Shown here piece by piece: positions 19,501 through 27,420 of a DNA stretch of 64,000 nt (positions are counted from its first letter, which is position 1; each line of letters starts with the position of its first letter). The position numbers were made by a program, and so were the translations under genes. The DNA lies in NCBI GenBank assembly GCA_023412805.1, contig JAEZRM010000064.1, positions 483,362 through 547,361 of the forward strand. The letters run 5' to 3'. The DNA is from Pseudomonadota bacterium (lineage in GTDB: Bacteria > Pseudomonadota > Alphaproteobacteria > Rhizobiales > Hyphomicrobiaceae). A model generated the notes under the pieces. That model had not been told where the DNA came from. It searched no databases and saw only the letters and a program-made list of their open reading frames with translations.

Positions 19501-19673
19501 GGGCGATCGACGTTCGGTAATTCGCGGATCTCGATGCCCTGAAGGGCCGCGTAGCCGGCGACGATGATCAGCAGGTTCAGCACCACCGTGAGCACCGGCC
19601 GTCGGATGAATACGCCGATCCAGCCGCCGTCATCACCGGGCGAAGAGTGCGGGTCGCGTGCTGTCGATGTCAT
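16521..19673 (-). CDS. RND efflux pump, HAE1-type inner membrane transporter
   Basis: The 1050-residue protein has the full RND layout of twelve transmembrane helices and two large periplasmic loops. The proton-relay Asp pair is in GLVVDDAIIVIEN (TM4), and the family signature FVPVSFMPGIVGSLFSEFGF is present. The second half ends with GVMAKNGILMVEFADQKRDEG. It would form a trimer in the inner membrane and export hydrophobic compounds together with a periplasmic adaptor. The adaptor gene lies 73 bp upstream in the same direction. No TolC-type outer membrane gene is nearby, so an unlinked channel is expected. Confidence 0.92.
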   Translation of the reverse strand: MTSTARDPHSSPGDDGGWIGVFIRRPVLTVVLNLLIIVAGYAALQGIEIRELPNVDRPIVTVRASYEGATPQTMDAQITAIIESAVSRVQGVTSISSNSSYGSSRVTIEFSSSTNLESAAMDVRDAVSGIRRQLPSDMRDDPAVVKADADASPIMRLVISAEKLTEAELTDLVNNVIEDRLAAVEGVASATSYGLRARTIEVRINQVALAGRGLALSDLMAAIGKASVTGPSGALDNPTQQLLVKAEAPIQTPEEVGALQLNATTQVSDVAFVRWGYQDATAITRHDGRTAVGMEIIRQAQSNTIGISEGVRAAIQELKRNLPPGVDISIISDDAVFIEEAVREVVIALVIAGVIVVLVILIFLASIHATIAPTIAIPISLIGTLAAIWMAGFSLNIITLLALVVATGLVVDDAIIVIENIARHRAMGAGPRAAAVIGTREIVFAVLSTTATLAAVFVPVSFMPGIVGSLFSEFGFVMAFSVAVSSFVALSLCPMLAARIGAGNDRRTDSDAPGRFDRIATGFSNFYAHILDWCLKFRWIFLAICLGFAAAAYIAFRLVPSEITPAEDRSVISIGITAQQGANIDYVSRKVEAVEDALNELRKKGEITGILTTVGRGSSNRAAIVAPLAPWRERTRTQQEIQAELQQKFSGIAGLSITTRSPNSLGIRGGGQGLRFAVTGTDYDKIADGATALAQRLSQTPGFRGARTDFDTTQPQLSVRINREAAIKLGVPIDAITSLINTMVDYSKAADLFIGEDIVEIQVKPGGRPIDDPSDLNNLFVKTGSGRFVALSTLVTMEEVAISPTLARESRRRAVPVSVQLDEGTYLGDAVSTLRTIAPEVLGPDMSITLLGEAKTLTETTQSTTIVFAIAFLIVFLVLAAQFESVVSALVIMVTVPFGLAAAVFAILLTGGSLNVYSQIGLVLLVGVMAKNGILMVEFADQKRDEGMSVPDAIRTAAVTRLRPVTMTALATVVGAVPLVIATGAGAEARLALGWVIVGGLGFATIFTLLLVPVAYRMLAPLSKPRAHETQILIDELKAAPREPQTAERI

Positions 19674-19746
19674 GGCAGCATTGCCTCGGGTCGAAGAGTG
19701 CGATGAGGGAGGGTGAGGTGAGGGAAGGCGGAGACCGCCGCGCGGT

Positions 19747-20820
19747 TCACGAGCCTTGTGGCTGAACGGCCTGTCCGGCGCTCAGCAGATTGCCGCCCTC
19801 GAAGATGACCTTGTCGCCCGCTTTGAGCGGTGCGTCGACCATCACCTGATCGCCCGTGCGGGAGATGATCGCGATGTCGACGCGTTCGACGGTGTTCTTC
19901 GTGGCGAGACGCCATACGAACGCGCCGCGACGATCCCATTGCACGGCCAAGCCGGGGACCTTCGGCGCATTTTGTCCGGTGATGATGACGCTTATCGAGA
20001 AGGTCGATCCCGGGATCAGGACGAGGGTTGGATTGGGGATTGCCGCGCGCACGGCGAGCGTGCGCGAATCCGGATCGATACGCGTTCCCACCGCATCGAT
20101 TGCGCCTTCGTAGACCTCGCCGGCGCGCGTCACGAGGCTCGCGCGGACGGGCATGCCGGCCTTCATCATCGGCGCCACCGCCTCCGGCACGGTGAACTCG
20201 ACGAGAATTGCCGTGCGGTCGTCGAGCGTGGCAATCGACGTTCCGGCGCCGATGTAGTCGCCGATTTGAAGGTTCGTGAGACCTACGATACCTTCGAAGG
20301 GGGCGCGGACGGTCATTCGATCGAGTTCCTCGCGCGCGCGACGGAGTGCGGCATCGGCGACTTTTAGGGCCGTATCGGCCTCGGCGCGCGCCACGCGGGT
20401 CACGACGCCCTCATTGAGCTGCTTGAGGCGCTCGACGGCATCGGCGGCCTGCGCGCGCTGAGCTTCGGCGGTTTCGACGGCGATCTGCTCGGTCTCGGCG
20501 TGAAGCTGCACGAGTGGTTGGTTTGCCTCGACCGTCTTGCCGCCTTCGAAGAGCACTTTCGCGACGACGCCGGCATGCCGTGTGGCGACAGTGACCTGGC
20601 GGCGTGCGCGGCCGGAGCCGACGGCTGCGACGCGATCTCTGATGGGCACGACCTCGACTTCAGCAAGCGTGACCGGCGGCGGCCCGACGCTGCGGCCGCC
20701 GCGGCGTTGCGCATCGGCAGGGCTCATCGTCAGAGTGAGGACGCTGCACGCGGCCGCGAACATCACCGCGATGATTGCTGGCCTGACGGCGATCGATATC
20801 GGCGGCATTCGGCGCGTCAT
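19747..20820 (-). CDS. RND efflux periplasmic adaptor subunit (membrane fusion protein)
   Basis: The 357-residue protein has an N-terminal signal or anchor segment (IIAVMFAAACSVLTLTMSPADA). It then has a half-barrel/lipoyl region (TRHAGVVAKVLFEGGKTVEANQPLVQL), a helical hairpin rich in Ala/Glu (about 108-165), and a second lipoyl half (VRAPFEGIVGLTNLQIGDYI). A beta-barrel and a membrane-proximal domain with GSTFSISVI complete it. This is the adaptor layout of tripartite pumps. It is the first gene of a two-gene operon with the RND transporter. GAGGGA is placed before the ATG. No regulator gene is adjacent. Confidence 0.9.
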   Translation of the reverse strand: MTRRMPPISIAVRPAIIAVMFAAACSVLTLTMSPADAQRRGGRSVGPPPVTLAEVEVVPIRDRVAAVGSGRARRQVTVATRHAGVVAKVLFEGGKTVEANQPLVQLHAETEQIAVETAEAQRAQAADAVERLKQLNEGVVTRVARAEADTALKVADAALRRAREELDRMTVRAPFEGIVGLTNLQIGDYIGAGTSIATLDDRTAILVEFTVPEAVAPMMKAGMPVRASLVTRAGEVYEGAIDAVGTRIDPDSRTLAVRAAIPNPTLVLIPGSTFSISVIITGQNAPKVPGLAVQWDRRGAFVWRLATKNTVERVDIAIISRTGDQVMVDAPLKAGDKVIFEGGNLLSAGQAVQPQGS

Positions 20821-21227
20821 GATCCAGTCCCTCGAATGTGATGCTGCGCCGCTGTCTGATCATCGGCGCGTTTGGTGTGCCCGCACGACTATACGAACTG
20901 AGAACGCATCGATCACCCGTATCCGTCGCGCTGCCGGCAGTAGCGAGCCCCGCGATATGCCGCGACGGGAGCGCGCGTCGTAAGTCGGACAACCAAGATC
21001 CAGGAAAGACTGACGATTTTCCTATGTTGCCGGGTTGACTCATTGCTGGGCCGCTGGCATTAGGGCCAAATCATCGCCGACGCGGACGTGAGCTCCCATA
21101 AGATTCCGCCGCAACCGTCGTGCCCCGTCCTCCGGGGCCGGTGATGCATGACATCGCGATGCAGCCGACGGGCTGTACCCGCCCCGTAAATGCTGAGCCT
21201 AGGTTTTTCGCTTCTGGAGGCGACAGA
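20821..21227. other. Divergent intergenic region, no firm feature
   Basis: These 407 bases lie between the divergent adaptor gene and the dehydrogenase gene. Small ORFs here have no ribosome binding site and look like chance frames. A weak promoter-like pair (TTGACT near 21037 and CATTAG 17 bp on) faces the dehydrogenase, but its -10 is poor. I see no tRNA or terminator. Confidence 0.35.
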
Positions 21228-22304
21228 ATGAAGACGTATTCGATCGCAGCCATTCCCGGCGACGGCATCGGCAAGGAAGTCGTCGCCGCCGGCCTCAAGG
21301 TGCTGGAGGCGCTCGCGGCGCGCGATGGCGGTTTCCAGCTCGCGGTGAAGTCCTATGACTGGGGTTCGGACTACTATCGCAAGCACGGCCGCATGATGCC
21401 CGACGACGGTCTCGGCGCGATTCGCGATGCCGATGCCATTTTCTTCGGCGCGGTGGGCGCACCCGATGTGCCCGACCACATCACGCTATGGGGGCTGCGA
21501 CTTGCGATCTGCCAGCCCTTCGACCAGTACGCCAACGTCCGCCCGACCCGCATTCTTCCTGGCATCGCCAGCCCGCTCGCTGGCGTCACGGCGAAGGATC
21601 TGGATTGGGTGATCGTGCGGGAGAACTCGGAGGGCGAGTACGCCGGCGTCGGTGGGCGCGCGCACCGCGGGTTGCCCGAGGAAGTGGCGACCGATGTCTC
21701 TGTTTTCACGCGCGCCGGCGTCGAGCGCATCATGCGCTTCGCCTTCAAGCTCGCGCAATCGCGGCCACGCAAACTGCTCACCATCGTGACCAAGTCGAAT
21801 GCACAGCGCCACGGCATGGTCATGTGGGACGAGATCGCGGCCGAGGTGGCGAAGGACTTTCCCGACGTCACGACCGACAAGATGCTCGTCGACGCCATGA
21901 CCGTGCGCATGACGCTGAAGCCCGGTTCGCTGGATACGATCGTCGCCACCAACCTGCACGCGGATATCCTCTCCGATCTCGCTTCCGCGCTTTCGGGCTC
22001 GATCGGTGTCGCGCCGACCGCGAACGTCAATCCGGAGCGGCGCTTTCCCTCCATGTTCGAGCCCATTCACGGCTCGGCTTTCGACATCACGGGCAAAGGT
22101 ATCGCCAACCCGATCGGCACGTTCTGGTCGGCCGTCATGATGCTGGAGCATCTCGGCGAGAATGCTGCAGCGCAGCGCCTGATGCGCGCTATCGAGCGAG
22201 TCACGGCCAATCCGGACCTGCACACGCCCGACCTCGGTGGCCGCGCGACAACCGACGCCGTGACCGACGGTATTTGCGCTGTGCTGCGCGCCGATAACTC
22301 TTAA
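21228..22304 (+). CDS. Tartrate/3-isopropylmalate-type dehydrogenase (beta-decarboxylating)
   Basis: The 358-residue protein is of the isocitrate/isopropylmalate dehydrogenase family. It starts with AIPGDGIGKEVV, has WVIVRENSEGEYAGVGG near residue 130, KSNAQRHGMVMWDEI, and the Mg-binding segment TNLHADILSDLASALSGSIG. It ends with PMFEPIHGSAFDITGKGIANP-type sequence. The absence of isopropylmalate genes nearby and the wording RENSEGEYAGVGGR favour the tartrate/D-malate dehydrogenase branch. The ATG at 21228 has TCTGGAGG nine bases before it. It lies upstream of a TRAP transporter that could import its hydroxyacid substrate. Confidence 0.85.
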   Translation: MKTYSIAAIPGDGIGKEVVAAGLKVLEALAARDGGFQLAVKSYDWGSDYYRKHGRMMPDDGLGAIRDADAIFFGAVGAPDVPDHITLWGLRLAICQPFDQYANVRPTRILPGIASPLAGVTAKDLDWVIVRENSEGEYAGVGGRAHRGLPEEVATDVSVFTRAGVERIMRFAFKLAQSRPRKLLTIVTKSNAQRHGMVMWDEIAAEVAKDFPDVTTDKMLVDAMTVRMTLKPGSLDTIVATNLHADILSDLASALSGSIGVAPTANVNPERRFPSMFEPIHGSAFDITGKGIANPIGTFWSAVMMLEHLGENAAAQRLMRAIERVTANPDLHTPDLGGRATTDAVTDGICAVLRADNS

Positions 22305-22387
22305 TGCGAAGAGAGAGGCGACATCGCCGATCAAGGTCGCTATTAGGAGCTTAGTGAGCACAAAACGTCCGCCGTGAGCGGATGCTA

Positions 22388-22401
22388 TGTTCTAAAGAAC
22401 A
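22388..22401. promoter_or_regulatory. Candidate operator palindrome upstream of the TRAP genes
   Basis: A perfect 14-bp palindrome TGTTCT-AA-AGAACA lies 70 bp before the start of the TAXI binding protein gene. It has the form of a dimeric regulator site. No regulator gene is next to it, so this is only a candidate. Confidence 0.3.
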
Positions 22402-22471
22402 AGCAGATGGCGCGGGCAAAACCGCGGTCGAAGGGATCAACTCAGTTCAACGTCCAGAGGAAATCAGAGAT

Positions 22472-23464
22472 ATGCGGAATAAACTGACGAAGCTTTTGGC
22501 GCTTCCGCTGGCCATTTTGGGGCTGTCGGCAGGTGCCCAGGCTCAGACGCCGGATCCGAGCTGGCCTCAAACCCTGACGCTCGGGACAGCCTCGGTCGGC
22601 GGCACCTACTTCGTCTATGGCCAGGTCTGGGCTTCGATGGTCAATAGCAAGATTGGCACGAAGATCAGCACCCAGCAGACGCAGGGGCCGAACCAGAACA
22701 TCATTCTGACGGACAGCAAGCAGATCGACTTCGGCATGACGACCATGGGCGTCGCGCTGCAGGCTTGGAATGGTGAAGGCGCATGGACGAAGGGCACGAA
22801 GTACAACAACATCCGCGCGATGTTCCCGATGTACGACACGCCTTTCCACTTCATCACGCTCGAGAAGAACCCGATCAAAGCGGTCGCTGATATCGCCGGT
22901 AAGCGTGCCGGCGTCGGCCCGCGCGCCGGCACGTGCGGCACTTACTTCCCGATGATGTTCGACACGCTCGGCATCAAGGCGACCATCCGCAACGGCCAGG
23001 GCTCTGATATGGCCGCGAACCTGCAGGACGGTCTGATCGACGTGTTCCCGTTCTGCGCGGGCGTGCCGATCTCGGCTTACTCCGAGCTCGAGACGACCAA
23101 CAAGGTGCGCTTCTTCACGTTCACGGGCGATGAACTCGCCAAGTTGAAGAAGGCAATGCCGGAGCTGTCCGACTCGACGATCCCGGCCGGCACTTATAAG
23201 CAGCAGACCGAGGACCACAAGACGGTCGGTGTCTACAACTTCGCGATCGCGCACAAGGATGTACCCGACAGCCTCGTGTATGCGGTGGTCAAGGCCGTAC
23301 TCGAGAACAATCCCGAGATGGTCAAGGGCCACGCAGCGTCGAAGGAAACGCTGACGGAGAACTGGGATCGCAACACGTTCCTCCCATTCCATCCCGGTGC
23401 TGTGAAGTACTTCGAGGAGAAGGGCATCAAGCTTCCCGAGAAGCTGCTTCCGCCCAAGAGCTGA
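22472..23464 (+). CDS. TAXI family TRAP transporter solute-binding subunit
   Basis: The 330-residue protein has a clear signal peptide (residues 1-25, ending AGAQAQ). It follows the TAXI family pattern: TLGTASVGGTYFVYGQVWA, then QTQGPNQNIILTDSKQIDFGMTT and GKRAGVGPRAGTCGTYFP. The mature protein would capture a carboxylate in the periplasm and deliver it to the fused permease downstream. An in-frame start 90 bp upstream would hide the signal peptide; GAGGAAAT supports the ATG at 22472. TAXI substrates include glutamate and other carboxylates. The adjacent dehydrogenase suggests a hydroxyacid, but this is inference. Confidence 0.9.
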   Translation: MRNKLTKLLALPLAILGLSAGAQAQTPDPSWPQTLTLGTASVGGTYFVYGQVWASMVNSKIGTKISTQQTQGPNQNIILTDSKQIDFGMTTMGVALQAWNGEGAWTKGTKYNNIRAMFPMYDTPFHFITLEKNPIKAVADIAGKRAGVGPRAGTCGTYFPMMFDTLGIKATIRNGQGSDMAANLQDGLIDVFPFCAGVPISAYSELETTNKVRFFTFTGDELAKLKKAMPELSDSTIPAGTYKQQTEDHKTVGVYNFAIAHKDVPDSLVYAVVKAVLENNPEMVKGHAASKETLTENWDRNTFLPFHPGAVKYFEEKGIKLPEKLLPPKS

Positions 23465-23485
23465 GGGTCGCCGGTAGAAGTATCG

Positions 23486-23514
23486 AACGGGTCGTGGCTG
23501 CGCCGCGACCCGTT
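23486..23514 (+). terminator. Intra-operon hairpin between TRAP binding protein and permease genes
   Basis: A 9-bp perfect stem AACGGGTCG / CGACCCGTT, extended inward by GGC/GCC pairing, is followed by T and GGC and not by a long T-run. It lies between the binding protein and the permease. It probably lowers permease transcription or protects the upstream mRNA, giving more binding protein than permease. That is a common pattern in TRAP and ABC operons. Confidence 0.55.
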
Positions 23515-23565
23515 TGGCTATCAACTATCCAACGGTAACGAATTCGAGCCAAAGGGGCAGGCACC

Positions 23566-25704
23566 GTGAGCACAAACATCAAGGATGCAGATCTTGAGGT
23601 GAAAGCTCCTGTCTCCGACGAGGAGTTCATCGGGACACGCCGGGTTCTGCGCAGTTGGGAGCTGAAGCTCGTCGCCGTGCTCTGCGTGACGTTCACGCTG
23701 TTCCACCTCTTCGTGCTCAACGTCTATTCACTCGAGCCGCTGCTCTTTCGTGCGATTCACGTAGGGTGGGGACTGGCAATCGGCTTCCTCATCTCAGCGC
23801 CATTCGCGCGCGCGGGGTCGGACGGGGTTCCCTGGTACGACTGGATCCTCTCAATCGCCTCGGCCGCCACCGCGGTTTACATCTGGTGGGAGCTTGACGG
23901 TCTTCTTTTTCGCGCCGGCGCGCAGTTCACCCCGGGCGATATCATCGTCGGCGTGACGGGCACTTTCCTCGTCCTCGAGATTTCGCGGCGCATGACGGGG
24001 CTTGCACTTCCGATCATCGCCGGCGTCTTCATTGTTTACTGTTTCGTCGGACCCTGGATGCCGGGCGTCCTGCGCCACAATGGCTTCGCGATCGACCGCT
24101 TTTTTACGTACATCTATAGCGAGTACGGCATCTTCGGCGTCACGACGCAGGTCTCGTCGACCTATATCATTCTGTTCGTGACGTTCGCCGCGTTCTTGCA
24201 GGTCTCGAAGGCCGGCGACTACATCAATGACGCGAGCAATGCGCTCTTCGGCTGGGCACGCGGCGGTCCAGCAAAGGCCTGCGTCGCGTCGGGTGTTGCC
24301 TTCGGTGCCATCTCGGGTTCAGCGGTGGCGAACGTCGTCGCCTCGGGCATGGTGACGATCCCGATGATGCGCCGCGTCGGTTATGATCGCCCGACAGCCG
24401 CAGCGATCGAGGCGACGTCATCGACAGGCGGCCAGATCACACCGCCGGTGCTCGGTGCCGGCGCGTTCCTCATGGCCGAGATCACGGGCATTCCCTATAC
24501 GACCATCGCGCTCTCGGCCGTCATCCCGTGCATTCTGTTCTATGTCGCCTGCTGGATCCACGTGGACCTGCACGCGATCCGCCTTGGCGTGCGCGGTCTA
24601 CCGTTCTCCGAGCTGCCGCCGATCAAGGCGATCCTGCCGCGTGCCTATCTGCTCGCGCCGATCTTCGTGCTGGTCTACGTGCTGCTCGATGGCTACTCGC
24701 CCTTCCGCGCGGGCTCGCTCGGCATCCTGACGGCACTGGTCTGCGGTGCCATCGCTGTTTGGTTTAAAGACTTTGACGACAAGGGAAACGTCAGTACCGC
24801 GGGCTCGGAGACGATTGCCACGATGATGGCCGCAGCCGTGCTGCGCTTCATCGTAATGGCCGCTCTTGGCTTCGGTATGATGGCCCTGATCATGAATGTG
24901 CTGCCGAACCTGCCGGGCTATTTCGGCACTGCTGGTGCGATCGCGATCATCGCCGTTGCCGCACTCCTGTTCGGCTGGCGGCGTACACTCGAGTCGCTCG
25001 AAAAGGCAGCGCGTGACAGCATCCAGCTTGTTGCCGTCTGCGCGTGCGCCGGCATCATCGTCGGTGTCGTAGCGCTCACCGGTGTCGGCGGCCGCTTCTC
25101 GGAGCTCATTCTCGGTCTTGCTGGTACTAGCCACTTCGTCGCGATGATTTTCGCGGCACTTATCGCGCTCATTCTCGGCATGGGGATGCCGACGACGGCA
25201 GCTTACGCGATCGCTGCGGCTGTTATCGCGCCGGGTCTTACCAAGATCGGCGTCGATACGCTCACGGCTCATATGTTCGTCTTTTACTTCGCCGTGATCT
25301 CGTCGATCACGCCGCCGGTGGCACTCGCGTCGTTCGCGGCCGCCGGAATGGCGCAGGCTGATCCATGGAAGACATCCTTCACCGCGGTGAAGTTCGGCCT
25401 CGCGACGTTCATCATCCCCTTTATGTTCTATCTCTCGCCCGTGCTCCTCATGCAGGGCGATTGGCCGACGATCATCCAGGCCACGATCGCGGCGGCCATC
25501 GGTGTGTGGTTCCTCGCGGGCGCGAGCGAAGGCTGGTTCGGCGGTCGCCTCGCGGCACCGCTGCGTGTGGTCATGGCAGTTGCCGCGCTGTGCCTGATGC
25601 ATCCCGGCACGTTCACCGACATGATCGGTCTGGTCCTCGGCGTGCCGATCTACATCTACCAGCGCTTCTTCGGGGGCGGTGGCGGGAAGCCAGCGGCCGC
25701 CTGA
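23566..25704 (+). CDS. TRAP transporter fused permease subunit (4TM/12TM)
   Basis: The 712-residue protein joins the small DctQ-like and large DctM-like TRAP subunits in one chain, as is usual for TAXI systems. The first four helices span about residues 25-140. The large part has GAISGSAVANVVASGMVTIPMM, ATSSTGGQITPPVLGAGAF and ILGMGMPTTAAYAIAAAVIAPGL. The two similar substrate/ion-binding loops GSAVANV and GMPTTAAY are typical of the elevator transporter. The GTG start is preceded by AAAGGGG. It uses the Na+ gradient with the TAXI binding protein. The C-terminus is a Gly/Pro tail. Confidence 0.93.
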   Translation: MSTNIKDADLEVKAPVSDEEFIGTRRVLRSWELKLVAVLCVTFTLFHLFVLNVYSLEPLLFRAIHVGWGLAIGFLISAPFARAGSDGVPWYDWILSIASAATAVYIWWELDGLLFRAGAQFTPGDIIVGVTGTFLVLEISRRMTGLALPIIAGVFIVYCFVGPWMPGVLRHNGFAIDRFFTYIYSEYGIFGVTTQVSSTYIILFVTFAAFLQVSKAGDYINDASNALFGWARGGPAKACVASGVAFGAISGSAVANVVASGMVTIPMMRRVGYDRPTAAAIEATSSTGGQITPPVLGAGAFLMAEITGIPYTTIALSAVIPCILFYVACWIHVDLHAIRLGVRGLPFSELPPIKAILPRAYLLAPIFVLVYVLLDGYSPFRAGSLGILTALVCGAIAVWFKDFDDKGNVSTAGSETIATMMAAAVLRFIVMAALGFGMMALIMNVLPNLPGYFGTAGAIAIIAVAALLFGWRRTLESLEKAARDSIQLVAVCACAGIIVGVVALTGVGGRFSELILGLAGTSHFVAMIFAALIALILGMGMPTTAAYAIAAAVIAPGLTKIGVDTLTAHMFVFYFAVISSITPPVALASFAAAGMAQADPWKTSFTAVKFGLATFIIPFMFYLSPVLLMQGDWPTIIQATIAAAIGVWFLAGASEGWFGGRLAAPLRVVMAVAALCLMHPGTFTDMIGLVLGVPIYIYQRFFGGGGGKPAAA

Positions 25705-26472
25705 TCAGGATGCTAGATAGTCGCGTAGCGACGCGAGCAGCGTCGCGACGCCGATGATCGCCAGCGTGGCCATTGCAGCACGACGGAAGTGGCGCGCGCC
25801 GCCATAGGCGAAGTAGCGGCTCCCGAGCAGGATGGAGCCGCCATAGATCGGCAGCAGCAGCAGGCCGATCACGATCGCCTTCATCGTGAAAAGACCGAAG
25901 TACAGCAGCGGTGCCAGCGACGACAGCGAGATCGCCGTCATCAGCGCGAGGACATTGCCGCGCTGCTGGGCCGGCGTGCCGGGCCGCGACAGAACGACGG
26001 CGACGACGGGTGGGCCGCCGATACCGGCCACGCCTTGAACAAGACCGCCAGCCACACCGGCGCCGATGAGGACAGGGCGCCCCACCTGCTGTTCGAGCTT
26101 CCAGCCGCGCATGAGCATGGCGACCATGACCACGACGAGTGCGGAGATGACGACCTTCATCAATGCCGGGCTGACGCTCACCAGAACCCAGGTGCCGAGC
26201 GGTGTGCTGAACAGAATGGCGAGCGAGATCGGCACCACGATCGGACGTTCGGAGGTTCGGATAGCGTCGGGCAGAAGCTGGAGCAGCGTTGGAATGCCGA
26301 CGACGCTCATGGCGGCAACGGCGAGGCGCGGCTCATAGGCGAGGCTGAGCACGGGGATCGTGACCAGCGCAGCGCCGAAGCCGACAAAGCCACGCATGAA
26401 CCCGCCGATGAACGTCGCCAGGCACACCGCGACAAAGCGGGTGTCGAGTGGCACCCCGAAGATTTCCGGCAC
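25705..26472 (-). CDS. TSUP family transporter (TauE/SafE-like sulfite exporter)
   Basis: The 255-residue protein has eight hydrophobic helices in two similar halves, with the paired glycine motifs FIGGFMRGFVGFGAALVTIP and GAGVAGGLVQGVAGIGGPPVV. These are the hallmarks of TSUP anion transporters such as TauE/SafE. ATG codons lie 18 and 33 bp upstream, but AGGAGGG sits six bases before the GTG at 26472, so that start is chosen. The gene follows the TRAP permease on the opposite strand with only 1 bp between stops. Sulfite, sulfoacetate or other organic anions are possible substrates. Confidence 0.85.
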   Translation of the reverse strand: MPEIFGVPLDTRFVAVCLATFIGGFMRGFVGFGAALVTIPVLSLAYEPRLAVAAMSVVGIPTLLQLLPDAIRTSERPIVVPISLAILFSTPLGTWVLVSVSPALMKVVISALVVVMVAMLMRGWKLEQQVGRPVLIGAGVAGGLVQGVAGIGGPPVVAVVLSRPGTPAQQRGNVLALMTAISLSSLAPLLYFGLFTMKAIVIGLLLLPIYGGSILLGSRYFAYGGARHFRRAAMATLAIIGVATLLASLRDYLAS

Positions 26473-26581
26473 TGCGTCCCTCCTGGCCATACGCCAGCAG
26501 CACATGATGGCGTCTCGCCCGTTCGTTGGCCAGCGCGCCGGCAGCAGGGAGATGCGTTACGAGCGCATGAAGGAGCGACGG

Positions 26582-27217
26582 TCAGGGTTGAAGACCCGCG
26601 CACTTTTTGGCGAGTGCGCGGTCGACGAAGCCGAGCCGGTCCTGGCCCCAGTAGATGATCCCGTCGAGAACGAAGGACGGCGCACCGAACACGCCGAGCG
26701 CCAAGGCTTCGTCGCTGTATGTGCGGTAGAGGTCTTGCACACGAGGGCTTTTCTCGGCGGCGACCAGAGCCGCGCCGTCATAGCCGTTCTCGTCGGCGAT
26801 CTCGCGGCGCACGTCGGCCTGAGTGATGTCGCGCTCCTCGACCCACAGTGCGCGCAGGATGGCATGCGAGAGCGGAAAAGCGTCGAGCCCCTGCTCCAGC
26901 GCAGCGATGACCATCCATCCGGCGTACTTGTTCCAATCGGGATCGGCGGGCATTGCTTGAGGATAGTGACGGGGCTTGAGCACGAGCGGCATCCCGAGAT
27001 ATTCGCTCCAGCGGGCGAGCTCGACTTCGTGGTAGGCGCGCCGGGGGGCGGGGCGCGTACGAATGGGCACGCCGCCGGTCTTCGGCACGACGGCCTGGAA
27101 GTCGTAGGGTTTGAGCAGGAGGCGCACGCGGTGGCGGCGCACGATGTCCTGAAGCTCGGGACCAGCGAGATAGGCCCAGGGCGAGGACAGAGTGTAGTAG
27201 CAATGAAGCTCGATCAT
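26582..27217 (-). CDS. 2-hydroxychromene-2-carboxylate isomerase-like DsbA-fold protein
   Basis: The 211-residue protein has the DsbA/HCCA-isomerase fold. Residues 5-19 read HCYYTLSSPWAYLAG, where a Ser takes the place of the redox CXXC, as in kappa-class GST and HCCA isomerases. The late stretch GVFGAPSFVLDGIIYWGQDRL is diagnostic. The family isomerises 2-hydroxychromene-2-carboxylate in naphthalene breakdown with glutathione; relatives act on other compounds. GAGAGG precedes the ATG. The start lies 13 bp from one end of a palindromic repeat. A role in aromatic catabolism fits nearby genes but is not proved. Confidence 0.82.
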   Translation of the reverse strand: MIELHCYYTLSSPWAYLAGPELQDIVRRHRVRLLLKPYDFQAVVPKTGGVPIRTRPAPRRAYHEVELARWSEYLGMPLVLKPRHYPQAMPADPDWNKYAGWMVIAALEQGLDAFPLSHAILRALWVEERDITQADVRREIADENGYDGAALVAAEKSPRVQDLYRTYSDEALALGVFGAPSFVLDGIIYWGQDRLGFVDRALAKKCAGLQP

Positions 27218-27229
27218 GGGGCGCGCCTC

Positions 27230-27392
27230 TCTAGTGTCCTGATGCTGAAGTTCGCCCCACCTCGATGCTGGCGTCCCGAGCGAACTTCGGAATCAAAAGG
27301 GACACTAGAATCATAATCTTCCTCGTGTGATTCAGATCGAGAAATTCGCTCGGTACCGTGCCGCCTGATATGGCGAATTTCTCGATCATCAC
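27230..27392 (+). repeat. Copy A of a 163-nt double-palindrome repeat
   Basis: This copy matches the reverse complement of 36853-37015 without gaps at about 140 of 163 positions. Palindrome 1 has outer arms TCTAGTGTCC (27230-27239) and GGACACTAGA (27300-27309), with inner arms GAAGTTCGC and GCGAACTTC. Palindrome 2 has 15-bp perfect arms GATCGAGAAATTCGC (27335-27349) and GCGAATTTCTCGATC (27373-27387) around a 23-nt loop. It fills the gap between divergent isomerase and monooxygenase genes. It encodes no protein. It resembles MITE-like or RIME-type intergenic repeats, but I do not recognise the family. Confidence 0.85.
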
Positions 27393-27420
27393 ACTAGCGT
27401 GTACGGGAGCGGAGACCAAA

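Noticed and set aside
20838..21038. A short plus-strand ORF between the efflux and dehydrogenase genes
   Set aside because: No ribosome binding site and no likeness to a known small protein; it is probably chance.
21037..21065. TTGACT and CATTAG as a promoter of the dehydrogenase gene
   Set aside because: The -10 matches the consensus at only three positions and it lies about 160 bases upstream of the start, so I kept it only as a note.
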